Part shown: piece after piece, positions 44,921-54,327 of the stretch
Layout of the letters: each line of letters begins with the position of its first letter
Position numbering within the stretch: the first letter of the stretch is position 1
Origin: Cellulosilyticum sp.
GTDB taxonomy: Bacteria > Bacillota > Clostridia > Lachnospirales > Cellulosilyticaceae
DNA length: 64,000 bases
NCBI GenBank assembly: GCA_015058045.1
Contig: SVDC01000001.1
Location: forward strand, 119,727-183,726
Reading direction: 5' to 3'
Position numbers and translations under genes: made by a program
The notes under the pieces: generated by a model
What the model saw: the letters and a program-made list of their open reading frames with translations, nothing else
Told to the model about the DNA's origin: nothing
Database searches by the model: none

Positions 44921-45224
44921 AATTTATCAAATGATTGCTTTATCTCAAAAAGCAAGAGGACTGGTAGCCGGAGAGTTTGCTTGTAAGAAAGCAGTACTTG
45001 AAAAAACGGCGAAATTGGTTATTGTTGCAACAGATGCATCCAATAACACAAAAAAGCTATTTGGTGATAAATCAAGTTATCGTCAAATTCCTTGTGTGGA
45101 GTGGGGAACGAAAGAGAAACTTGGAAATATACTTGGAAAAGAACCTCGTGCAGTGATTGCTATAGTGGATACTAACTTTGCAGCAAAGATCAGTCAAATG
45201 ATGAGTGAGCAAATGAAACAGTAA
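44907..45224 (+). CDS. ylxQ: L7Ae-family ribosomal/K-turn-binding protein YlxQ
   Basis: A 105-residue protein of the L7Ae/L30e fold, which binds kink-turn RNA. Motifs: [20 protein letters not shown], then [17 protein letters not shown] and [15 protein letters not shown]. The start is uncertain between ATG 44907 and ATG 44910, with only a weak Shine-Dalgarno inside rnpM, so translation is probably coupled. Its stop is 18 bp before infB. Confidence 0.9.
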   Translation: MMENRIYQMIALSQKARGLVAGEFACKKAVLEKTAKLVIVATDASNNTKKLFGDKSSYRQIPCVEWGTKEKLGNILGKEPRAVIAIVDTNFAAKISQMMSEQMKQ

Positions 45225-45241
45225 CATTTGGAGGTAGATAT

Positions 45242-47425
45242 ATGTCAAAAGTCAGGGTATATGAAGTAGCTAAACAATTAAATATTCCAACTAAAGAAAT
45301 AATGGATCAGTTAAAAGAATATGGTTTTGAGGTACATAGCCATATGAGCACATTAGAAGATGAAGAGGCTAGGCTTATTATAGGGTATTATCAAGAATTA
45401 GCTCAAGAAAAAGCGTCTCAAGAGGAAGATGTGAATACCTCTAAGCAAGAATTAAAGGAAGGCTTAATGGAAACGTCCACAAGTACCATAGATGATGAAG
45501 TAAAAGCTAAGCCTGACGATAGATTAACAGATAGTATAAACACCCAAGTAGTAGCAGAAGATGATACAAAAACATCAAAAAAAAGAAAAAATAAAAAGCA
45601 AAAAAATCAGAAAGGTATAAAAGAATCAAAGCCTATGAATAATCAAACAACACGCGATGAAGTAGTAGAAGATATCAAGGTAATTCAATTACCACTAACC
45701 GTTTCAATTAAAGATTTCGCTGGTCTTTTAAATGTAGCGCCAACAGAAATTATTAAAACACTTATGAAGAGAGGAACAATTGCTAATATAAATCAAGAGA
45801 TTGATTATGAATTAGCAAGTGAGCTTGCTGAAGGCTATGATGTTTTAGTAGAACCAGAAGAAGAAAAAGACATTATGGAAGAAGTTTTCGGTGAAGTAGT
45901 AGATGACGAAAAAGATTTAGAAAAACGTCCACCAGTTGTTGTTGTAATGGGGCACGTTGACCATGGTAAAACATCTCTTCTTGATGCCATTCGTTCAACA
46001 CACGTAACAACTGGAGAAGCAGGTGGAATTACACAACATATTGGTGCTTCATCTATTAGCTTAAATGGACAAAGAATTACATTTTTAGATACACCAGGAC
46101 ACGAAGCTTTCACAGCAATGCGTATGCGTGGAGCACAAGTTACAGATATTGCAATCTTAGTAGTTGCAGCTGATGATGGTGTTATGCCACAAACAATTGA
46201 AGCGATTAACCATGCTAAAGCTGCAAATGTACAAATTATCGTTGCAATGAATAAAATTGATAAGCCAAGTGCTAATCCAGATCGTGTAAAACAAGAACTT
46301 GCTGACCAAGGTCTTATTGTAGAAGACTGGGGTGGAGATATCATCTGTGTACCAGTATCTGCACTTAAACATGAAGGAATCGATAACTTATTAGAAATGG
46401 TACTTCTTGTAGCTGAGATGGGTGATTTAAAAGCAAATCCAAAACGTAAAGCACGTGGAACAATCATTGAAGCTCAACTTGATAAAGGTCGTGGACCAGT
46501 TGCAACTGTACTTGTTCAATCAGGAACACTTCAAGTAGGAGATCCAATTGTTGCAGGTTCAGCTTATGGTCGTGTAAGAGCAATGGTAGATAGTAAAGGT
46601 AAACAAGTTAAGAAAGCAACACCATCTACACCAGTGGAAATTTTAGGACTTTCAGAAGTGCCTACAGGTGGAGATATGTTCTATGTAGCAAATAGTGATA
46701 AGCAAGCACGTCAAGTTGCAGAACGTATTAAAGCTCAAGGTCGTGTACAAATGATTGGTCAAACACCAAATAAAGTATCTCTGGATGATTTATTCTCTCA
46801 AATTCAAGAAGGTAAAATGAAAGACCTTAATATTATTATTAAAGCAGACGTTCAAGGTTCTGTAGAAGCAGTACGTCAAAGTTTAGAAAAATTAAGCAAT
46901 GATGAAGTTAGAATTAGAACAATTCATGGTGGTGTAGGTACTGTTACAGAATCTGACGTTCAATTAGCAGCAGCATCAGGCGCTATTATCATTGGATTTA
47001 ACGTACGTCCAGAAGCAGCAACTAAAGCTATGGCTGATAGAGAAGAAGTAGATATTCGTTTATATCGTGTTATCTATAATGCCATTGATGATATTAAAGC
47101 AGCGATGAAAGGTATGCTTGATCCAGAATTCGTAGAAAAAGTTGTTGGTCATGCAGAAATTCGTCAAACATTCAAAGTATCTGGTTTAGGTACAATTGGT
47201 GGAGCTTATGTAACAGATGGTAAAATGGTAAGAAATGCTGGTGTACGTATTGTACGTGATGGTATTGTAGTATATGAAGGAAACCTTGCTTCGCTTAAAC
47301 GTTTCAAAGATGATGCTAAAGAAGTTGCTACTAACTACGAATGTGGTGTTATGTTTGAAAAATTTAATGATATTAAAGAAGGCGACGTAGTAGAAGCTTT
47401 CATTATGGAAGAAGTTCCTAGATAG
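45242..47425 (+). CDS. infB: Translation initiation factor IF-2
   Basis: GTPase that brings initiator tRNA to the ribosome. The protein has 727 residues. There are two IF2-N modules: residues 1-55 ([20 protein letters not shown]) and about 155-200. A Lys/Asn/Glu-rich linker separates them. The GTPase motifs are [16 protein letters not shown] near 238, DTPGHEAF and NKIDKP. Domains II-IV follow to the end. The N-domain is short compared with enterobacterial IF-2, as usual in Firmicutes. The ATG follows GGAGGTAG. Confidence 0.97.
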   Translation: MSKVRVYEVAKQLNIPTKEIMDQLKEYGFEVHSHMSTLEDEEARLIIGYYQELAQEKASQEEDVNTSKQELKEGLMETSTSTIDDEVKAKPDDRLTDSINTQVVAEDDTKTSKKRKNKKQKNQKGIKESKPMNNQTTRDEVVEDIKVIQLPLTVSIKDFAGLLNVAPTEIIKTLMKRGTIANINQEIDYELASELAEGYDVLVEPEEEKDIMEEVFGEVVDDEKDLEKRPPVVVVMGHVDHGKTSLLDAIRSTHVTTGEAGGITQHIGASSISLNGQRITFLDTPGHEAFTAMRMRGAQVTDIAILVVAADDGVMPQTIEAINHAKAANVQIIVAMNKIDKPSANPDRVKQELADQGLIVEDWGGDIICVPVSALKHEGIDNLLEMVLLVAEMGDLKANPKRKARGTIIEAQLDKGRGPVATVLVQSGTLQVGDPIVAGSAYGRVRAMVDSKGKQVKKATPSTPVEILGLSEVPTGGDMFYVANSDKQARQVAERIKAQGRVQMIGQTPNKVSLDDLFSQIQEGKMKDLNIIIKADVQGSVEAVRQSLEKLSNDEVRIRTIHGGVGTVTESDVQLAAASGAIIIGFNVRPEAATKAMADREEVDIRLYRVIYNAIDDIKAAMKGMLDPEFVEKVVGHAEIRQTFKVSGLGTIGGAYVTDGKMVRNAGVRIVRDGIVVYEGNLASLKRFKDDAKEVATNYECGVMFEKFNDIKEGDVVEAFIMEEVPR

Positions 47426-47449
47426 TATCATTAGAAAGGATATGGTAAT

Positions 47450-47809
47450 ATGGCTAGTCAAAGATTAACAAGAATTAATGAAGAAATGAGAAGAGAAATT
47501 TCTGAGATTATTCGTACAGAAATTAAAGATCCAGCTGTTCAAGATGTTATGATTAGTGTTGTAGCAGTTGATACAACAAATGACTTAAAAACAGCAAAAG
47601 TATACATTAGTGTACTTCAAGATAGCAAAAAACAAGAAGCATTAGCAGGTTTACAAAAAGCACAAGGGTTTATTCGTAAGGAAATCGCACGTCGCATTAA
47701 CTTAAGAAATACACCTGAGTTACTTTTTAGATTAGATGAATCGATTGAACGTGGTATTGAAATGTCTAAACTCATTAATGATGTTATGGCGAAAGATAGT
47801 GTACGTTAA
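47450..47809 (+). CDS. rbfA: 30S ribosome-binding factor A
   Basis: Late 30S maturation factor with a KH-type fold. The 119-residue length is typical. Motifs: RLTRINEEMRREISEIIRTE, then DPAVQDVMISVVAVDTTNDL and FIRKEIARRINLRNTPEL. The ATG lies 9 nt after AAAGGA. Its stop overlaps the nrnA start (TAATG). Confidence 0.96.
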   Translation: MASQRLTRINEEMRREISEIIRTEIKDPAVQDVMISVVAVDTTNDLKTAKVYISVLQDSKKQEALAGLQKAQGFIRKEIARRINLRNTPELLFRLDESIERGIEMSKLINDVMAKDSVR

Positions 47810-48783
47810 TGAAAGAAACGATTATCAATCAGATTAAATCAGCAAAAGGAATAGTTTTAGGAGCCCATACAAATCCAGATGGTGATGCAATAGGGGCTCT
47901 TGTAGGAATGGCCACTTTATGTGGCTTTCTACATATTCCACACCAAATTTTATTAGAAAAGATACCACAGGATTTTGAAGATTTATTAATAGGAAAGCCA
48001 GTAAGTCTTGAGGCAACTATTGAATATGATACGTTCATTAGTGTAGATTGTGGAGACTTAAAGCGTCTTGGGAAATTTGAAGAAGATTTTCATAAGGCAG
48101 AAGTAACCATTAATATTGATCATCATGGAACCAATACATTTTTTGCAGAGTATAATGAGGTACAAAGAAATGCTTCAGCGAGTTGCGAAGTGGTATATGA
48201 TTTTGTGAGACTTGTAGATTGCCCTTTAACGGAACCACTGGTACGTAGTTTATATACAGGTATTTTAACGGATACGGGTGGATTTATGCATAGTAGTACG
48301 TCAGCACGTACTCATGAGATTGTAAGTGAACTCATGCAAGTACCATTTGCTTTTACAAAGATTTACTATAAAAATATGTATGAGAAATCTAAAGCAGCAG
48401 CTATTATGGAAGCCATTGCGATAGGACATATGGAACAGTTATGGGATAAACCGTATTACATTACTTATGTCACTTTAGAAGAAATGGTAAAGCAAGGCGC
48501 TACCAAGGAAGACTTAGGAAGTATTGTAAGTAGTATAAAAAATATAAAAGGCTGTGATCTTGCAACTTTTATATATCCTTTAGATGAAACACACTATAAA
48601 GTAAGTTTCCGTAGTAATTCACCTTATGATGTAGCCCAGTTAGCTGCTCAGTTAGGTGGAGGGGGACATGTCAGAGCTGCAGGTGTTACACTTGAAGGAA
48701 ACTTCGAACAAGTAATGATGCAGATTCAGGAAGTCCTGCGTCAGGTGCCTTTAGATGAAATGATGAAAGGATCACTATGCTAA
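47809..48783 (+). CDS. nrnA: DHH-family nanoRNase / pAp phosphatase NrnA
   Basis: Degrades short oligoribonucleotides and often 3'-phosphoadenosine 5'-phosphate. The protein has 324 residues. DHH-domain motifs are GAHTNPDGDAIGALVG near residue 18, SVDCGDLKRLG near 80 and NIDHHGTNTFF near 102. The DHHA1 domain carries GGGGHVRAAG near 285. It overlaps rbfA by one base and truB by 7 bp, the usual Firmicutes context. Confidence 0.95.
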   Translation: MKETIINQIKSAKGIVLGAHTNPDGDAIGALVGMATLCGFLHIPHQILLEKIPQDFEDLLIGKPVSLEATIEYDTFISVDCGDLKRLGKFEEDFHKAEVTINIDHHGTNTFFAEYNEVQRNASASCEVVYDFVRLVDCPLTEPLVRSLYTGILTDTGGFMHSSTSARTHEIVSELMQVPFAFTKIYYKNMYEKSKAAAIMEAIAIGHMEQLWDKPYYITYVTLEEMVKQGATKEDLGSIVSSIKNIKGCDLATFIYPLDETHYKVSFRSNSPYDVAQLAAQLGGGGHVRAAGVTLEGNFEQVMMQIQEVLRQVPLDEMMKGSLC

Positions 48784-49676
48784 ACGGAATTATTAGTATT
48801 TATAAAAAAAGAGGATTTACTTCTCATGATGTTGTTGCAAAATCAAGAGGTATTTTACGTGAACGTAGAATTGGCCATACAGGAACATTAGATCCAGAAG
48901 CAGAGGGGGTACTACCTATTTGTATTGGACCAGCAACTAAAGCCGTTAACTATTTAGCAGATGCAGATAAGTGTTATGAAGCAGAGGTTATTTTAGGTGC
49001 AACAACCACTACTGAAGATGCAACAGGAGAAGTTTTAGAAGTATATGAGGTAAATGTAACAAAGGAGCAGATAGAAGAGGTAGTGGCTTCTTTTATTGGT
49101 CCTTATATACAAACACCACCTATGTATTCAGCCATTAAAGTAAATGGTGTAAGACTTTATGAACTTGCAAGACAAGGCATTGTAGTCGAAAGGCCAAGTA
49201 GAGAGGTAACCATTTATAGTTGTGATATTATAGAGTGGATCGATGAAAAGCGCTTTAGAATTCGCGTTAAATGTTCTAAAGGAACTTATATTCGCACTTT
49301 ATGTACAGATATAGGAAGAGCATTAGGATGTGGGGCACATATGGGGTATTTACTTAGAACACAAGTAGGTGCTTTTACATTAGAAAATAGTATGACATTA
49401 GAAGTATTAGAAGCTCATAAGGAGCAAATTGAACCTTACATTTATGATTTAGATACTTTATTTGCGCATTTACCTAAGGCACAGATTAAGGCAGAGGGAA
49501 GAAAATATTTAGCAAATGGAAATCCACTAGCTATGGGACATCTAAAAGATGCTCAAGGCTTCGAAGCTGGAATGTTTATTCGCATTTATAATGAGCAAGA
49601 TAAATTTGTAGCACTTTACAAATGGAATGAAAAACGTAAGCTTTTAGAAGTAGAAAAAATGTTTTCTCTTTCATAG
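48777..49676 (+). CDS. truB: tRNA pseudouridine-55 synthase
   Basis: Makes the universal pseudouridine 55 in the tRNA T-loop. The protein has 299 residues. The catalytic aspartate is in RIGHTGTLDPEAEGVLPI near residue 38. YEAEVILGATTTTEDATGE, QTPPMYSAIKVNG and CSKGTYIRTLC are also characteristic. A C-terminal PUA-like extension follows. It overlaps nrnA and is followed by a very strong terminator that ends the rimP-to-truB unit. Confidence 0.97.
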   Translation: MLNGIISIYKKRGFTSHDVVAKSRGILRERRIGHTGTLDPEAEGVLPICIGPATKAVNYLADADKCYEAEVILGATTTTEDATGEVLEVYEVNVTKEQIEEVVASFIGPYIQTPPMYSAIKVNGVRLYELARQGIVVERPSREVTIYSCDIIEWIDEKRFRIRVKCSKGTYIRTLCTDIGRALGCGAHMGYLLRTQVGAFTLENSMTLEVLEAHKEQIEPYIYDLDTLFAHLPKAQIKAEGRKYLANGNPLAMGHLKDAQGFEAGMFIRIYNEQDKFVALYKWNEKRKLLEVEKMFSLS

Positions 49677-49713
49677 ATAGGGTGTTTTAGTAGTTCACAC
49701 TATAAAAAATGAT

Positions 49714-49776
49714 AAAATCCCACCTATTCATCATAGAATAAATAGACTATGATAGATAGGAGGGATTTTCTTTTTT
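49714..49776 (+). terminator. Strong Rho-independent terminator after truB
   Basis: A 23-bp stem with two mismatches and one wobble (49714-49736 with 49747-49769), a 10-nt loop and a run of T. It starts about 38 nt after the truB stop codon. Confidence 0.93.
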
Positions 49777-49809
49777 ATTACATGTAATTTTTTATTATAT
49801 GTAATTTCT

Positions 49810-49838
49810 TTGATGAAATAATGAATGCATGGTATGAT
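49810..49838 (+). promoter_or_regulatory. Candidate promoter of ribF
   Basis: TTGATG (49810-49815), a 17-bp spacer and TATGAT (49833-49838), 38 bp before the ribF start and after the truB terminator. No FMN riboswitch is seen. Confidence 0.55.
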
Positions 49839-49875
49839 AAGCAGTAGAATAGAATTCATGTGGAGAGGTGTAAAG

Positions 49876-50817
49876 ATGCAGTATATTCATAGCACTGAAG
49901 AGGTGGCAAGACATAAAGAATGTGTCGTTGTACTTGGGAATTTTGATGGTGTACATAAAGGTCATCAAAAGTTATTTGAAGTTGCCAAGCATGAAGCTGA
50001 AGAAAAAGACCTTGAAACAGTTGTTTTTTCTTTTTATCCGCATCCTACATGGGTCATTGGTAATTGTCCAAAGCATCTTTTAATATCCAGAGCAGACAAG
50101 AAACAAATGATAGAAGCATTAGGAGTGGATGTACTGGTAGAGTATCCCTTTACAAAAGAGTTTGCAAGTATTAGTCCAGAAGAATTTTTCACGGGGATTT
50201 TAATTGAGAAACTGAAAGCACGTGTTATAGTAGTTGGAAGTAACTATTATTTTGGAAGAGATAAAGCAGGCAATCCAAGCTTTCTTAAAGCGTTAGGAAG
50301 AATACATGATGTGGAAGTATGTATAGTAGAAGCGGTTAAGAGAAATGACCAGATGATTTCTAGCTCAAAGATTAGACAGCTTATTTCAAGTGGAAAAATT
50401 GAAGTTGCAAGCGAAATGCTAGGACATCCTTATAGGGTCAGAGGAACCGTCACAAAAGGTAAACAACTAGGCCGTACCATAGGCTTTCCTACTATTAATC
50501 TTGTTGCAGATGAATGCCGTATTTATCCTCCCAATGGGGTTTATGCAACCAAGATAAAAGTATATTCTAAAACGTATTTGGGAATGACTAATATTGGGTA
50601 TAATCCTACTGTAAATGGAGAAAGAAAAATGATTGAAACCCATATTTTTGATTTTAATGAAGAGCTTTATGGGAAAGATGTAGAAGTAGAATTTTATCAT
50701 TTTATACGACCAGAGCAAAAGTTTAATAATATTGAGGCACTCAAGCGTCAAATAGACCAAGATCAACAAAAAATTCTACAATTTTTTAAGGATAGCAGAA
50801 TGAGCATTGCAAAATAA
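49876..50817 (+). CDS. ribF: Bifunctional riboflavin kinase / FAD synthetase
   Basis: Converts riboflavin to FMN and FMN to FAD. The protein has 313 residues from ATG 49876, preceded by GGAGAGG; a longer frame starting 49825 has no proper site. The N-terminal FAD synthetase part shows LGNFDGVHKGHQ near residue 18 and SSSKIRQLISSGKIE-like ISSSKIRQLI near 162. The C-terminal riboflavin kinase shows GRTIGFPTINL near 202. The rpsO promoter lies in its last codons. Confidence 0.96.
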   Translation: MQYIHSTEEVARHKECVVVLGNFDGVHKGHQKLFEVAKHEAEEKDLETVVFSFYPHPTWVIGNCPKHLLISRADKKQMIEALGVDVLVEYPFTKEFASISPEEFFTGILIEKLKARVIVVGSNYYFGRDKAGNPSFLKALGRIHDVEVCIVEAVKRNDQMISSSKIRQLISSGKIEVASEMLGHPYRVRGTVTKGKQLGRTIGFPTINLVADECRIYPPNGVYATKIKVYSKTYLGMTNIGYNPTVNGERKMIETHIFDFNEELYGKDVEVEFYHFIRPEQKFNNIEALKRQIDQDQQKILQFFKDSRMSIAK

Positions 50818-50835
50818 AATAACCTATGCTATACT
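50807..50835 (+). promoter_or_regulatory. Candidate promoter of rpsO
   Basis: TTGCAA (50807-50812), a 17-bp spacer and TATACT (50830-50835). The -35 lies inside the last codons of ribF. It gives a leader of about 83 nt for rpsO. Confidence 0.6.
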
Positions 50836-50850
50836 TTTAGATGTTGTATA

Positions 50851-50895
50851 CCGTCACTCAGAGTAGGGACACTCCGACCCATTCTTAGTGATAGG
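50851..50895 (+). promoter_or_regulatory. Structured rpsO leader, candidate S15 autoregulatory element
   Basis: A stacked hairpin pairs TCACT 50854-50858 with AGTGA 50887-50891, GAGT 50861-50864 with ATTC 50881-50884 (one G-U), and GGG 50866-50868 with CCC 50878-50880. A flanking CC/GG pair adds to the base. It lies between the promoter and the GGAGG of rpsO. S15 leaders that bind S15 are known in several bacterial groups; a match to any specific class is not claimed. Confidence 0.55.
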
Positions 50896-50924
50896 CATAA
50901 ATAAAATTTAGGAGGAATATAACA

Positions 50925-51188
50925 ATGACTAAAGATCGTAAACAAGAATTAATCGCAAAATATGGTAGAGGAACAAATGATACTGGTTCTCCAGAAGTTC
51001 AAATCGCTTTATTAACAGAAAGAATTAATCACTTAACAGATCACTTAAGAACACACAAAAAAGATCACCACTCTCGTCGTGGTTTATTAATGATGGTAGG
51101 TAAAAGAAGAGGTCTTCTTGACTACTTAATCAAAACAGATATCGAAAGATACCGTGCAATCATTGCTGAACTTGGAATCAGAAAATAG
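50925..51188 (+). CDS. rpsO: 30S ribosomal protein S15
   Basis: Primary 16S rRNA-binding protein. The 87-residue length is typical. Motifs: [20 protein letters not shown] and [20 protein letters not shown], then RRGLLDYL. The ATG lies 9 nt after GGAGG. Codon use is that of a highly expressed gene. It is monocistronic between a structured leader and a GC-rich terminator. Confidence 0.98.
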   Translation: MTKDRKQELIAKYGRGTNDTGSPEVQIALLTERINHLTDHLRTHKKDHHSRRGLLMMVGKRRGLLDYLIKTDIERYRAIIAELGIRK

Positions 51189-51195
51189 TATTCAT

Positions 51196-51223
51196 AAAGG
51201 GGCGGAGTATTCCGCCCTTTTTT
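51196..51223 (+). terminator. Rho-independent terminator after rpsO
   Basis: A GC-rich stem of about 11 bp (51196-51206 with 51211-51221), a GTAT loop and a T run, 8 nt after the stop codon. Confidence 0.94.
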
Positions 51224-51259
51224 GGATAAAATTGAGGAGAAATGAATTTATTTGTGCAA

Positions 51260-51268
51260 TGTTATAAT
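51260..51268 (+). promoter_or_regulatory. Extended -10 promoter of pnp
   Basis: TG-N-TATAAT (51260-51268), with no good -35 at normal spacing. It gives a leader of about 93 nt containing two small hairpins, TCTTA/TAAGA and a 6-bp stem at 51309-51325. Confidence 0.5.
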
Positions 51269-51367
51269 AGACCTATGTCTTAGGCCTACTATAAGATTGC
51301 GCAACATTGATTTCTCTTCGAAATCCAAGGTTTAGCAAAAAGAGATAATTTGAGAGGAGAAATGAAT

Positions 51368-53503
51368 ATGGTGAAAAACTATTCAATGATGTTAGCTGGT
51401 AGAGAGCTTTCAGTAGAAATTGGTAAAGTTGCTGGCCTGGCAAATGGAGCAGCAATGGTAAAATATGGGGATACTGTTATTTTAGCAACAGTTGTGGCTT
51501 CAGAAGAGCCTAAAGAAGGAGTAGATTTCTTCCCACTTAGTGTAAACTATGAAGAAAAATTTTACTCTGTAGGTAGACTTCCAGGTGGTTATATTAAACG
51601 TGAATCACGTCCGTCTGAAAAAGCAATTTTAACATCAAGGGTAATTGATAGACCAATGCGTCCACTTTTCCCTAAAGATTACCGTAATGATGTTGTCATT
51701 ACAACAACTGTTATGTCTGTAGATCAAGATTGTAGTCCAGAAGTAACAGCTATGATTGCGGCTTCATTAGTTGTAGATATTTCAGAAATTCCTTTTGCAG
51801 GACCAGTAGGTTCAGTACAAGTAGGCTTAGTGGATGGAGAATTAGTATTTAATCCAACACAAGCTGAGCGTCAAGTTTCAGATATGGCTCTTACTGTATC
51901 ATCATCTAAAGATAAAGTTATGATGATTGAAGCAGGTGCCAATGAAGTACCAGAAGATGTAATGTATGATGCAATTATGAAAGCACATGAATTTAACCAA
52001 CAAGTTGTAAAATTCATTGAAGACATTCAAGCAGATTGTGGTAAAGAAAAAGACACAAACTATGTGAAATTTGCTGTACCAGAAGAAATTTATAAAGAAA
52101 TCACTGCACTTATTGGTGACGAGGAAATGGAGAATGCTGTATTTACTGATGATAAACAAGTAAGAGAAGTACAGCTTAAAGCATTAAAAGAACGTGTGGT
52201 AGAAGCGTTGACAGAAGCAGGTAAAGAAGAATGTCTTGAATACTTAGAAGATGCTTTCTATCAATTTGAAAAGAAAACAGTAAGACGTATGATCTTAAAA
52301 GATCACAAACGTCCAGATGGTCGTAAATTAGATGAAATCAGACACTTAGCAGCTGAAGTAGACCTTCTTCCTAGAGTACATGGTACAGGATTATTTACAA
52401 GAGGACAAACACAAGTTCTTACAGTAACAACTTTAGCAGCCTTATCAGAAATGCAAACATTAGATGGTTTAGATGAGCTTGAAGTATCTAAACGTTATAT
52501 GCACCACTACAACTTCCCACCATACTCAGTAGGTGAAGCGCGTGCACCACGTGCACCAGGACGTCGTGAAATCGGTCATGGTGCTTTAGCGGAAAGAGCA
52601 CTTGTACCAGTTCTTCCAACAGAAGAAGAATTCCCATATGCTATCCGTACAGTATCTGAAGTATTAAGCTCAAATGGTTCAACTTCACAAGCAAGTATTT
52701 GTGGTTCGACTTTATCATTAATGGCGGCAGGTGTACCAATTAAATCACCAGTTGCAGGTATTTCTGTAGGTCTTGTAACAGGTGAAACAGATGAAGATTT
52801 CGTTCTTCTTACAGATATCCAAGGGCTTGAAGATTTCTTCGGAGATATGGACTTTAAAGTAGGTGGAACACATAAAGGAATCACAGCAATCCAAATGGAT
52901 ATGAAGATTCAAGGTTTAACACCAGAAATCATTAAAGGTGCATTAGAAAATACACGTCAAGCAAGACTTTACATCATGGATGAAATCATGCTTAAAGCAA
53001 TTCCAGAAGTACGTGATCATTTATCACCATATGCACCAGTTATTACACAACTTACAATTGATCCAGAAAAAATCAGTGATGTCATTGGACCAAAAGGTAA
53101 AATGATTAACCGCATTATTGATGAAACAGGTGTAAAAATTGATATTGATGATAGCGGACGTGTACTCATCTGTGGTTCAAATAAAGAAAAAGCTGATCAA
53201 GCAGCAGCTATGATTCGTAGCATTGCAGAGCCAGTACAAGAAGGTCAAGTGTTCAAAGGTAAAGTTGTTCGTTTAATGAACTTTGGTGCATTCGTAGAAT
53301 TTGCACCAGGTAAAGAAGGACTGGTTCACATTTCTCAACTTGCACATGAACGTGTTGCAAAAGTAGAGGATGTTGTAGCAGTAGGAGATGAATTAGACGT
53401 TAAAGTAATGGAAATTGATAAACAAGGTCGTATCAATTTATCTCATAAAGCATTACTTGAGAAAAAAGAATCAGCTGAAAAAACTGAACAAGCTGACCAA
53501 TAA
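51368..53503 (+). CDS. pnp: Polynucleotide phosphorylase
   Basis: Phosphorolytic 3'-5' exoribonuclease, a main RNA-decay enzyme. The protein has 711 residues. Two RNase PH domains cover about 12-225 and 300-540, with GYIKRESRPSEKAILTSR near 75 and PHRGTGLFTRGQTQ-like VHGTGLFTRGQTQ near 345. A KH domain carries VIGPKGKMINRIIDE near 570, and the S1 domain is at about 625-695. I chose ATG 51368, 8 nt after GAGGAG; an ATG at 51362 is too close to the site. It follows rpsO, as in most bacteria. Confidence 0.97.
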   Translation: MVKNYSMMLAGRELSVEIGKVAGLANGAAMVKYGDTVILATVVASEEPKEGVDFFPLSVNYEEKFYSVGRLPGGYIKRESRPSEKAILTSRVIDRPMRPLFPKDYRNDVVITTTVMSVDQDCSPEVTAMIAASLVVDISEIPFAGPVGSVQVGLVDGELVFNPTQAERQVSDMALTVSSSKDKVMMIEAGANEVPEDVMYDAIMKAHEFNQQVVKFIEDIQADCGKEKDTNYVKFAVPEEIYKEITALIGDEEMENAVFTDDKQVREVQLKALKERVVEALTEAGKEECLEYLEDAFYQFEKKTVRRMILKDHKRPDGRKLDEIRHLAAEVDLLPRVHGTGLFTRGQTQVLTVTTLAALSEMQTLDGLDELEVSKRYMHHYNFPPYSVGEARAPRAPGRREIGHGALAERALVPVLPTEEEFPYAIRTVSEVLSSNGSTSQASICGSTLSLMAAGVPIKSPVAGISVGLVTGETDEDFVLLTDIQGLEDFFGDMDFKVGGTHKGITAIQMDMKIQGLTPEIIKGALENTRQARLYIMDEIMLKAIPEVRDHLSPYAPVITQLTIDPEKISDVIGPKGKMINRIIDETGVKIDIDDSGRVLICGSNKEKADQAAAMIRSIAEPVQEGQVFKGKVVRLMNFGAFVEFAPGKEGLVHISQLAHERVAKVEDVVAVGDELDVKVMEIDKQGRINLSHKALLEKKESAEKTEQADQ

Positions 53504-53549
53504 TTAAGAGATAATTGAAGTTCTAAGAATAGAATGATTTTCTAGAGAG

Positions 53550-53576
53550 AAAAGGGAGGCTAGCCTCCCTTTTTTT
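53550..53576 (+). terminator. Rho-independent terminator after pnp
   Basis: A perfect stem of about 10 bp around a CTAG centre (arms 53550-53559 and 53564-53573) followed by a T run. Confidence 0.93.
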
Positions 53577-53639
53577 ATATATTAAGAGAACATGATTAGA
53601 ATGGGAAAGTTTAATTATACTGATAAAGGAAATAAGCGT

Positions 53640-54287
53640 ATGAAGCAAATAAAAGTGTTTAGTCAATCTGTTTTAGTTGTAATATGGTTTTATGCAGTTT
53701 CTTTAATAGGAGGAAGTTTGGTCAATTTTTTGAGTCATGATCCGGTGCAGTTTGTAGAAAGGCACAGTCATTTACTAAATGTTTTATGTTATATAACCAT
53801 TTTTCTAGGCATTTATGTGGTTGATCATCATAAAACAGAGCTCATAGAAGAATTGAAACCCAGGAGTATAAAATTAGTCTTATCTTATATTGTTATGGGA
53901 CTAGGGAGTTATATAATAGGAACCATATTAGTTGGTTTGTTAATTAGTATTTTTCCTGAATATGAAGAGATTAACCAGACCTTTACTGCGTATGAACCTA
54001 TTTTACGTTTTGTAGGGATGGTCATTTTGCCACCACTTGTAGAAGAATATTTGTTTAGAGAAAAAATACAAGGTTATTTAAAAGAAGGCTTTGGATTACC
54101 CGTTGCACTTGTGGGACAAGCATTATTGTTTGGTGGACTTCATTATTATATGGTACAAAAGATTTATGCTACAGTATTAGGATTGATCTTTGGGATTATA
54201 AAAGAGAAAAAAGGTCTTTGTGCAACCGTATGGATGCATATGACAGTTAATTTCATTGGTTGGTTAATGGGAACCTTAATAAATTAG
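53640..54287 (+). CDS. CPBP family intramembrane metalloprotease
   Basis: A polytopic membrane protein with the three CPBP/Abi motifs in order: EEYLFRE (E-E-x-x-x-R type) near residue 137, the LLFGGLHYYMV histidine motif near 163, and WMHMTVNFIG near 200. The family includes CAAX-type proteases and bacteriocin self-immunity proteins; the substrate here is unknown. From ATG 53640 it has 215 residues, with AAAGGA about 10 nt upstream. ATG 53592 and 53601 would extend it by 13-16 residues. It has its own unit after the pnp terminator. Confidence 0.85.
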   Translation: MKQIKVFSQSVLVVIWFYAVSLIGGSLVNFLSHDPVQFVERHSHLLNVLCYITIFLGIYVVDHHKTELIEELKPRSIKLVLSYIVMGLGSYIIGTILVGLLISIFPEYEEINQTFTAYEPILRFVGMVILPPLVEEYLFREKIQGYLKEGFGLPVALVGQALLFGGLHYYMVQKIYATVLGLIFGIIKEKKGLCATVWMHMTVNFIGWLMGTLIN

Positions 54288-54327
54288 CGTGAATGAGTGA
54301 TATAGAAAAAGGAAAGGCAGATGTTAT

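Noticed and set aside
45835..46467. A 210-codon open frame on the minus strand inside infB
   Set aside because: It lies fully opposite the conserved GTPase domain of IF-2, has no ribosome binding site and a composition typical of antisense reading of an AT-rich gene.
47829..48038. Overlapping minus-strand frames inside nrnA
   Set aside because: They are shadows opposite the conserved DHH motifs, with no start signals.
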